5,657 nucleotides of DNA from Planctomycetaceae bacterium (GTDB lineage: Bacteria; Planctomycetota; Planctomycetia; Pirellulales; Thermoguttaceae), in the NCBI GenBank assembly GCA_031274385.1, contig JAISQH010000357.1:1-5657 (forward strand), in the 5' to 3' direction. Under the pieces are notes generated by a model. The model was not told the DNA's origin and ran no database searches. It saw only the letters and a list, made by a program, of their open reading frames with translations. A program made the position numbers and the translations under genes. Shown here piece by piece: positions 1-4,680 of this stretch. Each line of letters begins with the position of its first letter. Within the stretch, counting starts at the first letter, position 1.

Positions 1-142
1 CCGAAAGATAAATAAACTCTTCTTCCACAAGACCGGGACGTACTTCATTCGTTTGCGCAACAACAACACAAACAGCAGTTGATATTACGAATGAAACGAA
101 AATAAATTGCAATAGAAACGTTTTTTGTAACAACATAATCAT
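1..142 (-). CDS. Exported protein, N-terminal fragment (signal peptide)
   Basis: The minus strand reads open from ATG at 142 to the window edge, giving 47 residues of an incomplete protein. Residues 1-29 form a typical Sec signal peptide: a short start with one lysine (K7), a long hydrophobic core rich in F, V, I and L, and a V-V-A/Q junction suited to signal peptidase I. There is no lipobox cysteine in the right context. The visible mature part begins QTNEVRPGLVEEEFIYLS. The EEEFIY stretch is reminiscent of the start of planctomycete BNR/sialidase-like exported proteins, but that is recall from a few residues and not a call. An AAAGGA Shine-Dalgarno lies 9 nt before the ATG at 142; a second in-frame ATG at 136 is the alternative start. 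Reading direction is divergent from the rest of the window, so it is a separate transcription unit. Function beyond export cannot be stated. Confidence 0.75.
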   Translation of the reverse strand, partial: MIMLLQKTFLLQFIFVSFVISTAVCVVVAQTNEVRPGLVEEEFIYLS

Positions 143-269
143 CACCTGTTTTCCTTTCAATTTTTAATTGGTTCTTTTAATAGGTTCACTGAATTTGATC
201 CGCATCACGGATGGTTGCTTCAATGGTTCGATCTGCGTGAAATGGGTTGAAAATATATTGACAATAAAT

Positions 270-298
270 AGCATACACGAAAAATATGATGTTTTCAA
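270..298 (-). promoter_or_regulatory. Candidate sigma70-type promoter for the leftward gene
   Basis: Read on the minus strand, TTGAAA (plus 293-298) is followed by a 17-base spacer and TATGCT (plus 270-275). This matches the sigma70 consensus at 5/6 and 4/6 positions with ideal spacing. Transcription would start near 263 and leave a leader of about 120 nt before the ATG at 142. Only sequence similarity supports it, and in AT-rich DNA such matches also arise by chance. Confidence 0.4.
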
Positions 299-299
299 G

Positions 300-368
300 T
301 GTAATTACGCGACAAACGCATGTAATTTTACGGCATTTTTTGTGTAATTATTTATGTAGTGCAATTTC
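300..368. promoter_or_regulatory. Phased TGTAATT boxes, possible activator sites
   Basis: Near-identical boxes occur as GTAATTAC (301-308, a perfect palindrome), GTAATTTT (322-329) and GTAATTAT (344-351), with a weaker GCAATTTC at 361-368. The first three are 21 and 22 bases apart, about two helical turns, so they face the same side of the DNA. Relative to the predicted leftward start near 263 their centres fall at about -41.5, -62.5 and -84.5, where an activator bound beside the -35 element would sit. The boxes and spacing are visible directly; the regulatory role is inferred and no regulator is identified. Confidence 0.35.
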
Positions 369-378
369 GCCGGATAAG

Positions 379-496
379 GTAACTGTCTCTTTTAATACGT
401 TGTCATTTGTAACAATTGTTGAGGGATTAATTTTTTGAAATGAAATAACATGACGAAAAATTTATCAAAAAGCCTAAAATTAAAATAGACAGTTAC
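379..496. repeat. MITE-like element with 18-bp terminal inverted repeats
   Basis: The 18-base ends at 379-396 and 479-496 are inverted copies of each other with 17 of 18 positions matching (reverse complement of the left end ATTAAAAGAGACAGTTAC, right end ATTAAAATAGACAGTTAC). They bound 118 bp of AT-rich DNA with no ORF. A third, slightly altered copy of the same end sequence lies alone at 2983-3002, so the motif is dispersed. This architecture fits a small non-autonomous element or a transcribed hairpin repeat. I see no clear target-site duplication in the flanks and no transposase, so mobility is inference. Confidence 0.5.
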
Positions 497-531
497 TACC
501 AAGCTCTCCAATTTCCATTGCGTCATTTTTA

Positions 532-629
532 TCTGAACTTTGATTAAACTGATTTAATGATTAACGCTGATTGACAGTAAAAAATAAAATCACAGCCAAT
601 TCAGTTAATCAGTTTAATCATAGTTCAGA
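532..629. repeat. Palindromic repeat with GATT periodicity
   Basis: Arms at 532-560 and 601-629 are inverted repeats matching at 26 of 29 positions around a 40-base loop. The left arm carries GATT at 542, 551, 559 and 569, so it is itself a degenerate 8-10 base tandem repeat; the right arm carries the complement AATC at 607 and 616. The arms begin with TCTGAACT, reminiscent of dispersed TCTGAAC...GATTAA intergenic repeats that I recall from several bacterial genomes. It contains no coding capacity and could fold into a long hairpin in RNA or DNA. Whether it is mobile, a terminator or an inert repeat cannot be told from one copy. Confidence 0.6.
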
Positions 630-659
630 CATTCTTTCCTTACTTTCCTGTGAATGATT

Positions 660-693
660 TTGTTAAAAAACGGCATGAACACTGCTTTAACAA
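660..693. repeat. Short perfect inverted repeat, possible operator
   Basis: TTGTTAAA (660-667) and TTTAACAA (686-693) form a perfect 8-bp inverted repeat around an 18-base centre. It ends 17 bases before the candidate -35 element at 711, so it could be a binding site for a dimeric regulator of the rightward genes. In AT-rich sequence such short dyads are common, so this is tentative. Confidence 0.25.
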
Positions 694-710
694 TTGAGAG
701 AACTTCGTAC

Positions 711-738
711 TGGACAATGAAATTAAAATAGTTATATT
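711..738 (+). promoter_or_regulatory. Candidate sigma70-type promoter for radical SAM-tsaD
   Basis: TGGACA (711-716) and TATATT (733-738), separated by 16 bases, each match the sigma70 consensus at 5/6 positions. The predicted start near 745 leaves a leader of about 67 nt before the radical SAM gene. No comparable promoter is evident in the 34-base gap before tsaD, so this would drive both genes. Confidence 0.4.
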
Positions 739-811
739 GTTCCTCTGGTTGCGTTGAGTTGTTTTGTCTTTTTTGTGAATGAAAAACGGACAACAACCCC
801 AATGTTGGTGA

Positions 812-1717
812 ATGGTCGGCAAATTCTTTATGACAACAACATCGTTAGTACAACATCATCCGCGCCGTTTCCGGCATTTTCATTATGTTTATCCGGTTGT
901 GAGCCGGCGGGCGGGCGGATTGTCGATTGGTGTTAATTTGAGCCCGACGGCACGATGTAATTTTTCGTGTATTTATTGTCAGGTACTTGCCGAGAATCAG
1001 GGAACCTCAAAACCGGTTGATCCTTCTTCTTTCTCTTTCTCTTCTTCTTTGTTGATTGATCTTGACCGGCTTGAATCGGAACTCCGTGAATTGATCGGCA
1101 TGGTCAATGACGGTTCGTTATTTCGGGACAACTGGCTTTCCTGTACGCCGACGGAAAAACGGGTCTTGCGAGATATTGCGTTTAGCGGTGACGGCGAACC
1201 GACGTTGTCGTTGCAATTTTCCGAAGCCGTTCACCGGGTTGCCGCGATTCGGCGGGAACTCTGCCCGGAATCAACAAAAATCGTACTGATTACCAACGGA
1301 ACCACTCTCCGTGTTGAATCGGTTTGCGACACGCTGAAAACCCTGCTCGCCAACAACGGCGAAATCTGGGCAAAACTCGACGCCGGAACGCCCGACTATT
1401 TCCGTACCATCTCACGCTCAACAATTCAGTACGAAAAAATTCTGGCAAACCTGATTGAATTTTCAAAAAAACATCCGATTGTCATTCAATCCTGTTTTCT
1501 TTTATTGCACGGGAAAGAGCCGGATAACGAGGAAATCCGTCACTATGCGGAACGGTTAAAATTATTGGATCAGGTACAAAGAGTTCAAATTTACACGGTT
1601 GCCCGCAACACGCCGGAGCCTTGGGTTTTGCCGCTTTCCAACGAACAGTTGGATGTGATTACCGAAACGGTACGAGCCATAACGGGTTTGCAGGTTGATT
1701 CGTTCTATTCCTCTTAA
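812..1717 (+). CDS. Radical SAM protein, COG0731-like, function unknown
   Basis: This is a 301-residue radical SAM enzyme. The [4Fe-4S]/SAM-binding signature C-x3-C-x2-C is intact at C49, C53 and C56, within RCNFSCIYCQV. Further typical barrel motifs follow: GDGEPT (126-131) as the glycine-rich SAM-contacting strand, ITNGT (160-164) and LDAG (189-192). The segment YVYPVVSRR (25-33) just before the cluster is characteristic, from memory, of a compact group annotated near COG0731 (TYW1/wyosine-synthase-like). The substrate is not known, and I see no second cysteine cluster that would make it a full TYW1 equivalent. A stop codon directly precedes the ATG at 812, so no longer start exists; the in-frame ATG at 830 (MTTTSLVQHHPRRF) is an equally plausible start and looks more like the family N-terminus. 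Neither has a good Shine-Dalgarno. Residues 71-80 are serine/phenylalanine-rich, encoded by a 30-base pyrimidine run. tsaD follows after 34 bases on the same strand, suggesting co-transcription and perhaps a link to tRNA modification. Confidence 0.88.
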   Translation: MVGKFFMTTTSLVQHHPRRFRHFHYVYPVVSRRAGGLSIGVNLSPTARCNFSCIYCQVLAENQGTSKPVDPSSFSFSSSLLIDLDRLESELRELIGMVNDGSLFRDNWLSCTPTEKRVLRDIAFSGDGEPTLSLQFSEAVHRVAAIRRELCPESTKIVLITNGTTLRVESVCDTLKTLLANNGEIWAKLDAGTPDYFRTISRSTIQYEKILANLIEFSKKHPIVIQSCFLLLHGKEPDNEEIRHYAERLKLLDQVQRVQIYTVARNTPEPWVLPLSNEQLDVITETVRAITGLQVDSFYSS

Positions 1718-1751
1718 ATGTACTGAAAGATAATTCTTTTGAAAGATTTTT

Positions 1752-2783
1752 ATGACCCGGATTTTAACTCTTGAAACGACTTGCGATGAAACGGCGGCGG
1801 CGGTAATTACCGATTCGCTTGAAGTTCTTGGCAGTGTTGTGGCGTCGCAGGACAAATTGCATCAACAATTCGGCGGAGTGGTTCCCGAAATTGCTTCCCG
1901 CGCTCACTTGGAAAATATTGTTCCTGTTATTGATGAAACGATGCGGCGTGCCGGAATTTTGCTGAGTGATCTTGATGCGATTGCTGTTGCGAATACGCCG
2001 GGTCTTGCCGGTTCATTGCTTGTTGGTCTTTCTGCTGCGAAATCACTTTGTGTTGCGTTGCAAAAACCGCTCCTTGCCGTCAACCATCTTCAGGCTCATA
2101 TTTATGCCTGCAAGATTGCGTTTCAGGAGAATCCGTTTCCGTGTCTTGGTTTGATTGTGAGCGGCGGACATTCGAGTTTGTATTGTTGTACCACTCCGAT
2201 TGATTTTACGCCGTTGGGCGGAACCATTGACGATGCCGCCGGCGAAGCGTTTGATAAAGTTGCGGCAATGCTTGGTTTGCCGTATCCGGGCGGACCGTCT
2301 CTTCAAAAAGCGGCAGAAAAAGGAAATCCGAACGCTTATTCTTTTCCGCGATCCTTGCTTGAGGAACCGGAACGATTGGCGTTTAGTTTTAGCGGTTTGA
2401 AAACGGCGGTACGTTATCGGCTTGTCGGTCCCGGCAAAACAACGGAGCCGGCAACAGCAGCGGCGGGATTATCAGAACAGGAAATTGCGGACATTGCGGC
2501 GTCGTTTCAGGAAGCGGCGGTGGATTGTCTTGTCGGCAAATCCATTCAGGCGTTGCGAAAAACCGGAATGAAAACATTGTGTATTGGCGGCGGGGTTGCG
2601 GCGAACCTCCGGTTTCGCCAAAAAATGGAACACGCGGTGCAAAAGGAACGAGTTCGGCTTTTGATTGCTCCGGTTGCGTTGTGTACGGACAACGCCGTGA
2701 TGGGCGCCATTGCCATCGAACGCTTCAACGCCGGTCTCTTCGAACCGCTTGACCTCAACATCCATCCGGGACTAATCCGATAA
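1752..2783 (+). CDS. tsaD: tRNA t6A37 threonylcarbamoyltransferase TsaD
   Basis: TsaD transfers the threonylcarbamoyl group from threonylcarbamoyl-AMP to A37 of ANN-decoding tRNAs, acting in the cytoplasm with TsaB and TsaE (TsaC makes the intermediate). The 343-residue product matches the usual family length. It has the N-terminal ASKHA phosphate loop ETTCDETAAAV (8-18), the AHLENI segment (51-56), metal-ligand histidines H112 and H116 in NHLQAHIYA, the SGGHS loop (137-141), DDAAGEAFDK (160-169), FSFSGLKTAV (211-220), GGGVAAN (279-285) and the third metal ligand D313 in CTDNAVM. All catalytic and metal positions appear intact. Residues about 224-241, rich in G, T, P and A, look like a small insertion before the SEQEIADIAASFQ helix. 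The ATG at 1752 begins the canonical ILTLETTCDET strand and has only a weak GAAAG element 8 nt upstream. It probably shares a transcript with the radical SAM gene. Its TAA stop is the first codon-sized unit of a dispersed repeat (2781-2827). TsaB, TsaC and TsaE are not in the window. Confidence 0.97.
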   Translation: MTRILTLETTCDETAAAVITDSLEVLGSVVASQDKLHQQFGGVVPEIASRAHLENIVPVIDETMRRAGILLSDLDAIAVANTPGLAGSLLVGLSAAKSLCVALQKPLLAVNHLQAHIYACKIAFQENPFPCLGLIVSGGHSSLYCCTTPIDFTPLGGTIDDAAGEAFDKVAAMLGLPYPGGPSLQKAAEKGNPNAYSFPRSLLEEPERLAFSFSGLKTAVRYRLVGPGKTTEPATAAAGLSEQEIADIAASFQEAAVDCLVGKSIQALRKTGMKTLCIGGGVAANLRFRQKMEHAVQKERVRLLIAPVALCTDNAVMGAIAIERFNAGLFEPLDLNIHPGLIR

Positions 2784-2827
2784 AAACCGAGACTTACCAC
2801 AAAACACACGAAATTTCACGAAAAATA
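2781..2827 (+). repeat. ACCACGAAA-type dispersed repeat, copy A
   Basis: The 47 bases from 2781 match the reverse complement of 4577-4623 at all but 4 positions. The shared core reads ACCAC.AAACA.ACGAAATTTCACGAAAAATA with two variable bases. This copy stands alone, with no opposed partner nearby, and starts exactly on the TAA stop codon of tsaD. Such A-rich repeats of short CACGAAA units occur in many bacterial intergenic regions; their origin and function are not established here. Confidence 0.7.
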
Positions 2828-2982
2828 CAATTTAATGGACAATTGAAACGCGATCCGCCGGTTATGTATCATACCGTTGCTGCACGACTGAAAAACAAAA
2901 AATAAACGAAAAGAATCTATCTAAAACAAACCACAAACCCCAACCCCCTGACTACTGGCTACTAAAATGAAATGATCAGGAA

Positions 2983-3002
2983 ATTAAAAATAGACCGTTA
3001 CC
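2983..3002 (+). repeat. Solo copy of the 379-496 element's terminal repeat
   Basis: ATTAAAAATAGACCGTTACC differs from the right end of the 118-bp element (479-496) by one inserted A and one A-to-C change over the shared 18 bases. No opposed partner is visible between tsaD and this point. The copy stops one base before the candidate -35 element at 3004. It may be a decayed or partly deleted element, or a shared protein-binding site. Confidence 0.4.
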
Positions 3003-3003
3003 A

Positions 3004-3032
3004 TTTACATTTTATGAAGACGAAGTTATATT
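3004..3032 (+). promoter_or_regulatory. Candidate sigma70-type promoter for the PH-domain gene
   Basis: TTTACA (3004-3009), a 17-base spacer and TATATT (3027-3032) match the sigma70 consensus at 5/6 positions each with optimal spacing. The predicted start near 3039 leaves a leader of about 49 nt. This is the best promoter-like sequence in the window, and it would also serve the ABC ATPase gene if transcription reads through 3667-3723. Confidence 0.5.
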
Positions 3033-3087
3033 ATGAATTTATCGGGAAGGTGGATCGGTTATCTCTTTATTTTAAGGAATTGCGAAT

Positions 3088-3666
3088 ATGAGCCAAAACA
3101 ATATTTCTCCGACTGTTGATGTTGAAAATTCAGTAACGAATGAAAAAAATGACAAACCGGAAAAAGAGGAAGTCCAGTGGGGTTATTCCGGGAAAGCAAT
3201 GCGAGCCCAATGTTTTTTGTATTGGGTTGTGACGTTTTTACTTTTTGGCGGCGGCGTGTATCTGACCATCACCGGATTATTGGATGCCGCTTATTTTTGG
3301 GCTTGGATTGGGATTGTTGTTTTCGCGGCGGTGTTGTGGATTCAGTTCTTTGCGACCTATTGCTACCGAACCTGGTCGCTTCGCTATAAACTCACCAATC
3401 ACCGCCTTTATACGTATCAAGGGCTGTTCACCAAAACAAGCGACTCAATGGAACTTGTTTATATCGAAGATGTTCAACTGGTTCAAACGTTTTTTGACCG
3501 GGTGTTCAATGGCGGTGTGGGGCGGCTTGTTATTTTTTCCTCTGCTGACAAAACGCATCGTCAATTGGTCATTGCGGGAATTGAAAATCCTCAGAGCATT
3601 TTTGAAAAAGTCGATATTGCGCGGGCTGATGTTCGTGCCAAGCGAGCCATTATCTCCGGTTCATAA
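3088..3666 (+). CDS. Membrane protein with bacterial PH domain (DUF304/bPH2-like)
   Basis: This is a 192-residue inner-membrane protein. Residues 1-36 are charged and probably disordered, rich in N, E and K. Two hydrophobic segments at about 42-65 and 70-92 make a membrane hairpin. Residues 96-176 then form a beta-rich domain with the pattern YKLTNHRLYTYQGLF followed by MELVYIEDVQLVQ, the signature of bacterial PH domains formerly called DUF304 (as in YdbT/YdbS-type proteins). With two helices and short connecting turns, the N-terminus and the PH domain should both face the cytoplasm. The molecular role of these proteins is mostly unknown, so none is assigned. The ATG at 3088 is supported by AAGGA 9 bases upstream and a promoter-like sequence at 3004-3032. 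The ABC ATPase gene follows on the same strand, which makes a membrane-associated partnership plausible but unproven. Confidence 0.85.
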   Translation: MSQNNISPTVDVENSVTNEKNDKPEKEEVQWGYSGKAMRAQCFLYWVVTFLLFGGGVYLTITGLLDAAYFWAWIGIVVFAAVLWIQFFATYCYRTWSLRYKLTNHRLYTYQGLFTKTSDSMELVYIEDVQLVQTFFDRVFNGGVGRLVIFSSADKTHRQLVIAGIENPQSIFEKVDIARADVRAKRAIISGS

Positions 3667-3682
3667 TCCGCCGGTTGCGGTG

Positions 3683-3706
3683 AACAGAACAACGTCTGTT
3701 TTTTTT
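3683..3706 (+). terminator. Weak candidate terminator or attenuator
   Basis: AACAGA (3683-3688) and TCTGTT (3695-3700) form a 6-bp stem with a 6-base loop, followed directly by more T residues for an eight-T run in all (3699-3706). The layout is that of an intrinsic terminator, but the stem has only two G-C pairs. If it works at all it would only partly reduce read-through from the PH-domain gene into the ABC ATPase gene. Confidence 0.3.
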
Positions 3707-3707
3707 C

Positions 3708-3713
3708 GGAGAG
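3708..3713 (+). promoter_or_regulatory. Shine-Dalgarno favouring the upstream ABC ATPase start
   Basis: GGAGAG lies 10 bases before the ATG at 3724. No comparable purine-rich sequence precedes the other candidate start at 3769. This is the main sequence evidence for the longer form of the ATPase and conflicts with the family's usual N-terminus. Confidence 0.45.
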
Positions 3714-3723
3714 TACCGGTGAC

Positions 3724-4470
3724 ATGCCGGTTATCAAAATCCATTGTTTTTATTTTCGTTATTATATCATGCTGGAAATTAAGAACTTAAAAAAGTCGTA
3801 TCTTCTTCCTGACGGTGAGGATTTACCGATTCTGGAGATTCCGCAATGGTCGGTTGAGGCTGGTGAACAAGTTGTTGTTGTTGGGGCGAGCGGTTGCGGC
3901 AAAACAACATTGCTTCATATTATTGCCGGAATTCTGCGTCCCAGTTCGGGTCATGTCCTGATTGACGGCTGGGACACGCCGATTCTGACCGAAGCGGAAC
4001 GGGATCAGTTCCGTGCAAGGCGTATCGGTTATGTTTTTCAGACGTTCAATTTATTGCAAGGTTTCACGGCACTGGAAAATGTGATGATCGGAATGACTTT
4101 TGCCGGAACCCGGAGTGATCGGCATCGCGCCAAAGACCTTTTGGAAAAAGTGGGACTTGGGCATCGGTTGCATCACAAACCGGCGCAACTTTCCGTCGGA
4201 GAACAACAACGTGTTTCTGTTGCAAGGGCGTTGGCAAACAAGCCCAAACTTGTTCTGGCAGACGAACCAACCGCCAATGTCGATGTGGGTAACCAACAAC
4301 AAGTCATTGACATGTTGCGAAATACCTGCGAAGAAGAAAATGTCGCTCTCATTCTCGTTACCCACGCCCCTGAAGTGGCAAGCCAATTCAAACGTGTTGA
4401 TAAACTGGCAGAAATCAATCTCGTCGTTTCAAAACGAAAAGATTCAAAAAACGAAGATAACGAATCGTGA
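3724..4470 (+). CDS. ABC transporter ATP-binding protein, LolD/MacB type
   Basis: This is a complete ABC ATPase, 248 residues from the first ATG or 233 from ATG 3769. In the longer numbering the motifs are Walker A GASGCGKT (54-61), Q-loop glutamine Q106 in YVFQTFNLL, signature LSVGEQQ (156-162), Walker B LVLADE (176-181), D-loop ANVD, and switch histidine H214 in LVTHA. The whole resembles the LolD/MacB/DevA group, whose ATPases power FtsX-like permeases moving lipoproteins, lipids or peptides from the inner membrane. The signature is LSVGE rather than LSGGQ; LSVGQ-like forms occur in this group, so it should be active. Start choice is unsettled: 3724 has a GGAGAG Shine-Dalgarno, whereas MLEIKNLKKSY at 3769 is where homologues normally begin, and the 15-residue extension is aromatic-rich and unlike a domain. 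No permease or adaptor gene lies beside it; the only membrane protein nearby is the PH-domain protein 57 bases upstream. Substrate unknown. Confidence 0.92.
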   Translation: MPVIKIHCFYFRYYIMLEIKNLKKSYLLPDGEDLPILEIPQWSVEAGEQVVVVGASGCGKTTLLHIIAGILRPSSGHVLIDGWDTPILTEAERDQFRARRIGYVFQTFNLLQGFTALENVMIGMTFAGTRSDRHRAKDLLEKVGLGHRLHHKPAQLSVGEQQRVSVARALANKPKLVLADEPTANVDVGNQQQVIDMLRNTCEEENVALILVTHAPEVASQFKRVDKLAEINLVVSKRKDSKNEDNES

Positions 4471-4484
4471 AAACTTCTAAAGGC

Positions 4485-4629
4485 AACTTCTAAAAACTCT
4501 TTTTTAACCACGAAAAACACAAAAAAACACGAAAGAATTTTTGTTATCACTTTTTATTACTAACGATTTACAATAATATTTTTCGTGAAATTTCGTATGT
4601 TTCGTGGTTAGTCTTGGTTTTTAGAAGTT
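4485..4629. repeat. Large imperfect palindrome of two opposed ACCACGAAA repeats (copies C and B)
   Basis: Copy C (4485-4534, plus) and copy B (4577-4629, minus) are inverted relative to each other around a loop of about 45 bases. Matching blocks are a 13-base block (4485-4497 with 4617-4629), an 11-base block TAACCACGAAA (4505-4515 with 4600-4610) and CACGAAA (4528-4534 with 4581-4587). Copy B is the near-identical reverse complement of copy A after tsaD. The palindrome starts 15 bases after the ATPase stop codon. In RNA it would fold into a long hairpin that could act as a terminator or 3' stabiliser; it may equally be an inert dispersed element. Confidence 0.7.
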
Positions 4630-4663
4630 CCCTAAAATGAAACAATTCCCTAAAATGAAACAA
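4628..4663 (+). repeat. Perfect 18-bp tandem duplication
   Basis: TTCCCTAAAATGAAACAA occurs twice without interruption at 4628-4645 and 4646-4663. The first unit overlaps the end of the palindrome by two bases, and the second ends 17 bases before the SGNH hydrolase start. A related sequence, CTAAAATGAAATGATCAGG, lies at 2962-2980 upstream of the PH-domain gene. The exact duplication suggests a recent slippage event; any effect on translation or transcription of the hydrolase is unknown. Confidence 0.8.
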
Positions 4664-4680
4664 TCAGAAAAAAATAATTA

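Larger units (their letters stand above)
143..811. other. Divergent intergenic region, AT-rich, repeat-bearing
   Basis: This 669-base stretch separates the leftward exported-protein gene from the rightward radical SAM gene, and I find no convincing gene in it. From left to right it holds the leader of the minus-strand gene, a candidate minus-strand promoter (270-298), a set of TGTAATT boxes (300-368), a terminal-inverted-repeat element (379-496) with a perfect 10-bp palindrome AACAATTGTT inside (411-420), a GATT-periodic palindrome (532-629), an 8-bp inverted repeat (660-693) and a candidate plus-strand promoter (711-738). Bases 181-240 are noticeably more GC-rich than the rest and contain a small 5-bp hairpin (198-212). 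Short ORFs here do not look like genes. Confidence 0.8.
2784..3087. other. Intergenic spacer between tsaD and the PH-domain gene
   Basis: This 304-base stretch contains no gene. It starts with the remainder of ACCACGAAA repeat copy A, then an A/C-rich strand-biased tract (about 2880-2955, ending in CCCCAACCCCC and a short CTACTGGCTACT duplication). A CTAAAATGAAA motif (2962-2983) is shared with the DNA before the SGNH hydrolase gene. The solo terminal-repeat copy (2983-3002), a candidate promoter (3004-3032) and the Shine-Dalgarno of the next gene follow. I see no strong stem plus T-run, so where the tsaD transcript ends is unclear. Confidence 0.75.

Noticed and set aside
198..212. Hairpin ATCCG-CATCA-CGGAT as a riboswitch or terminator
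   Set aside because: The stem has only 5 bp, there is no T-run, and no conserved riboswitch core is recognisable.
164..274. 36-codon minus-strand ORF in the leader of the exported-protein gene
   Set aside because: It lies in the relatively GC-rich 181-240 patch and has no Shine-Dalgarno. Its ATG overlaps the candidate -10 element of the minus-strand promoter. Other frames of the same patch look equally open, so coding is unsupported.
258..290. TTGACA (258-263) with TATGAT (285-290) as a plus-strand promoter
   Set aside because: The spacer is 21 bases, too long for a normal sigma70 promoter, and the nearest plus-strand gene starts more than 500 bases away.
300..629. CRISPR array
   Set aside because: The repeats here are short boxes or inverted pairs; there is no regular direct repeat with unique spacers and no cas gene.
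614..822. Two overlapping minus-strand ORFs of about 60 codons in the intergenic region
   Set aside because: Both are AT-rich low-complexity readings across the palindrome arm and promoter region, without motifs or credible start signals.
754..936. 60-codon plus-strand ORF overlapping the start of the radical SAM gene
   Set aside because: Beyond 812 it is an out-of-frame reading of the radical SAM gene, and the part before it lacks any recognisable motif or ribosome binding site.
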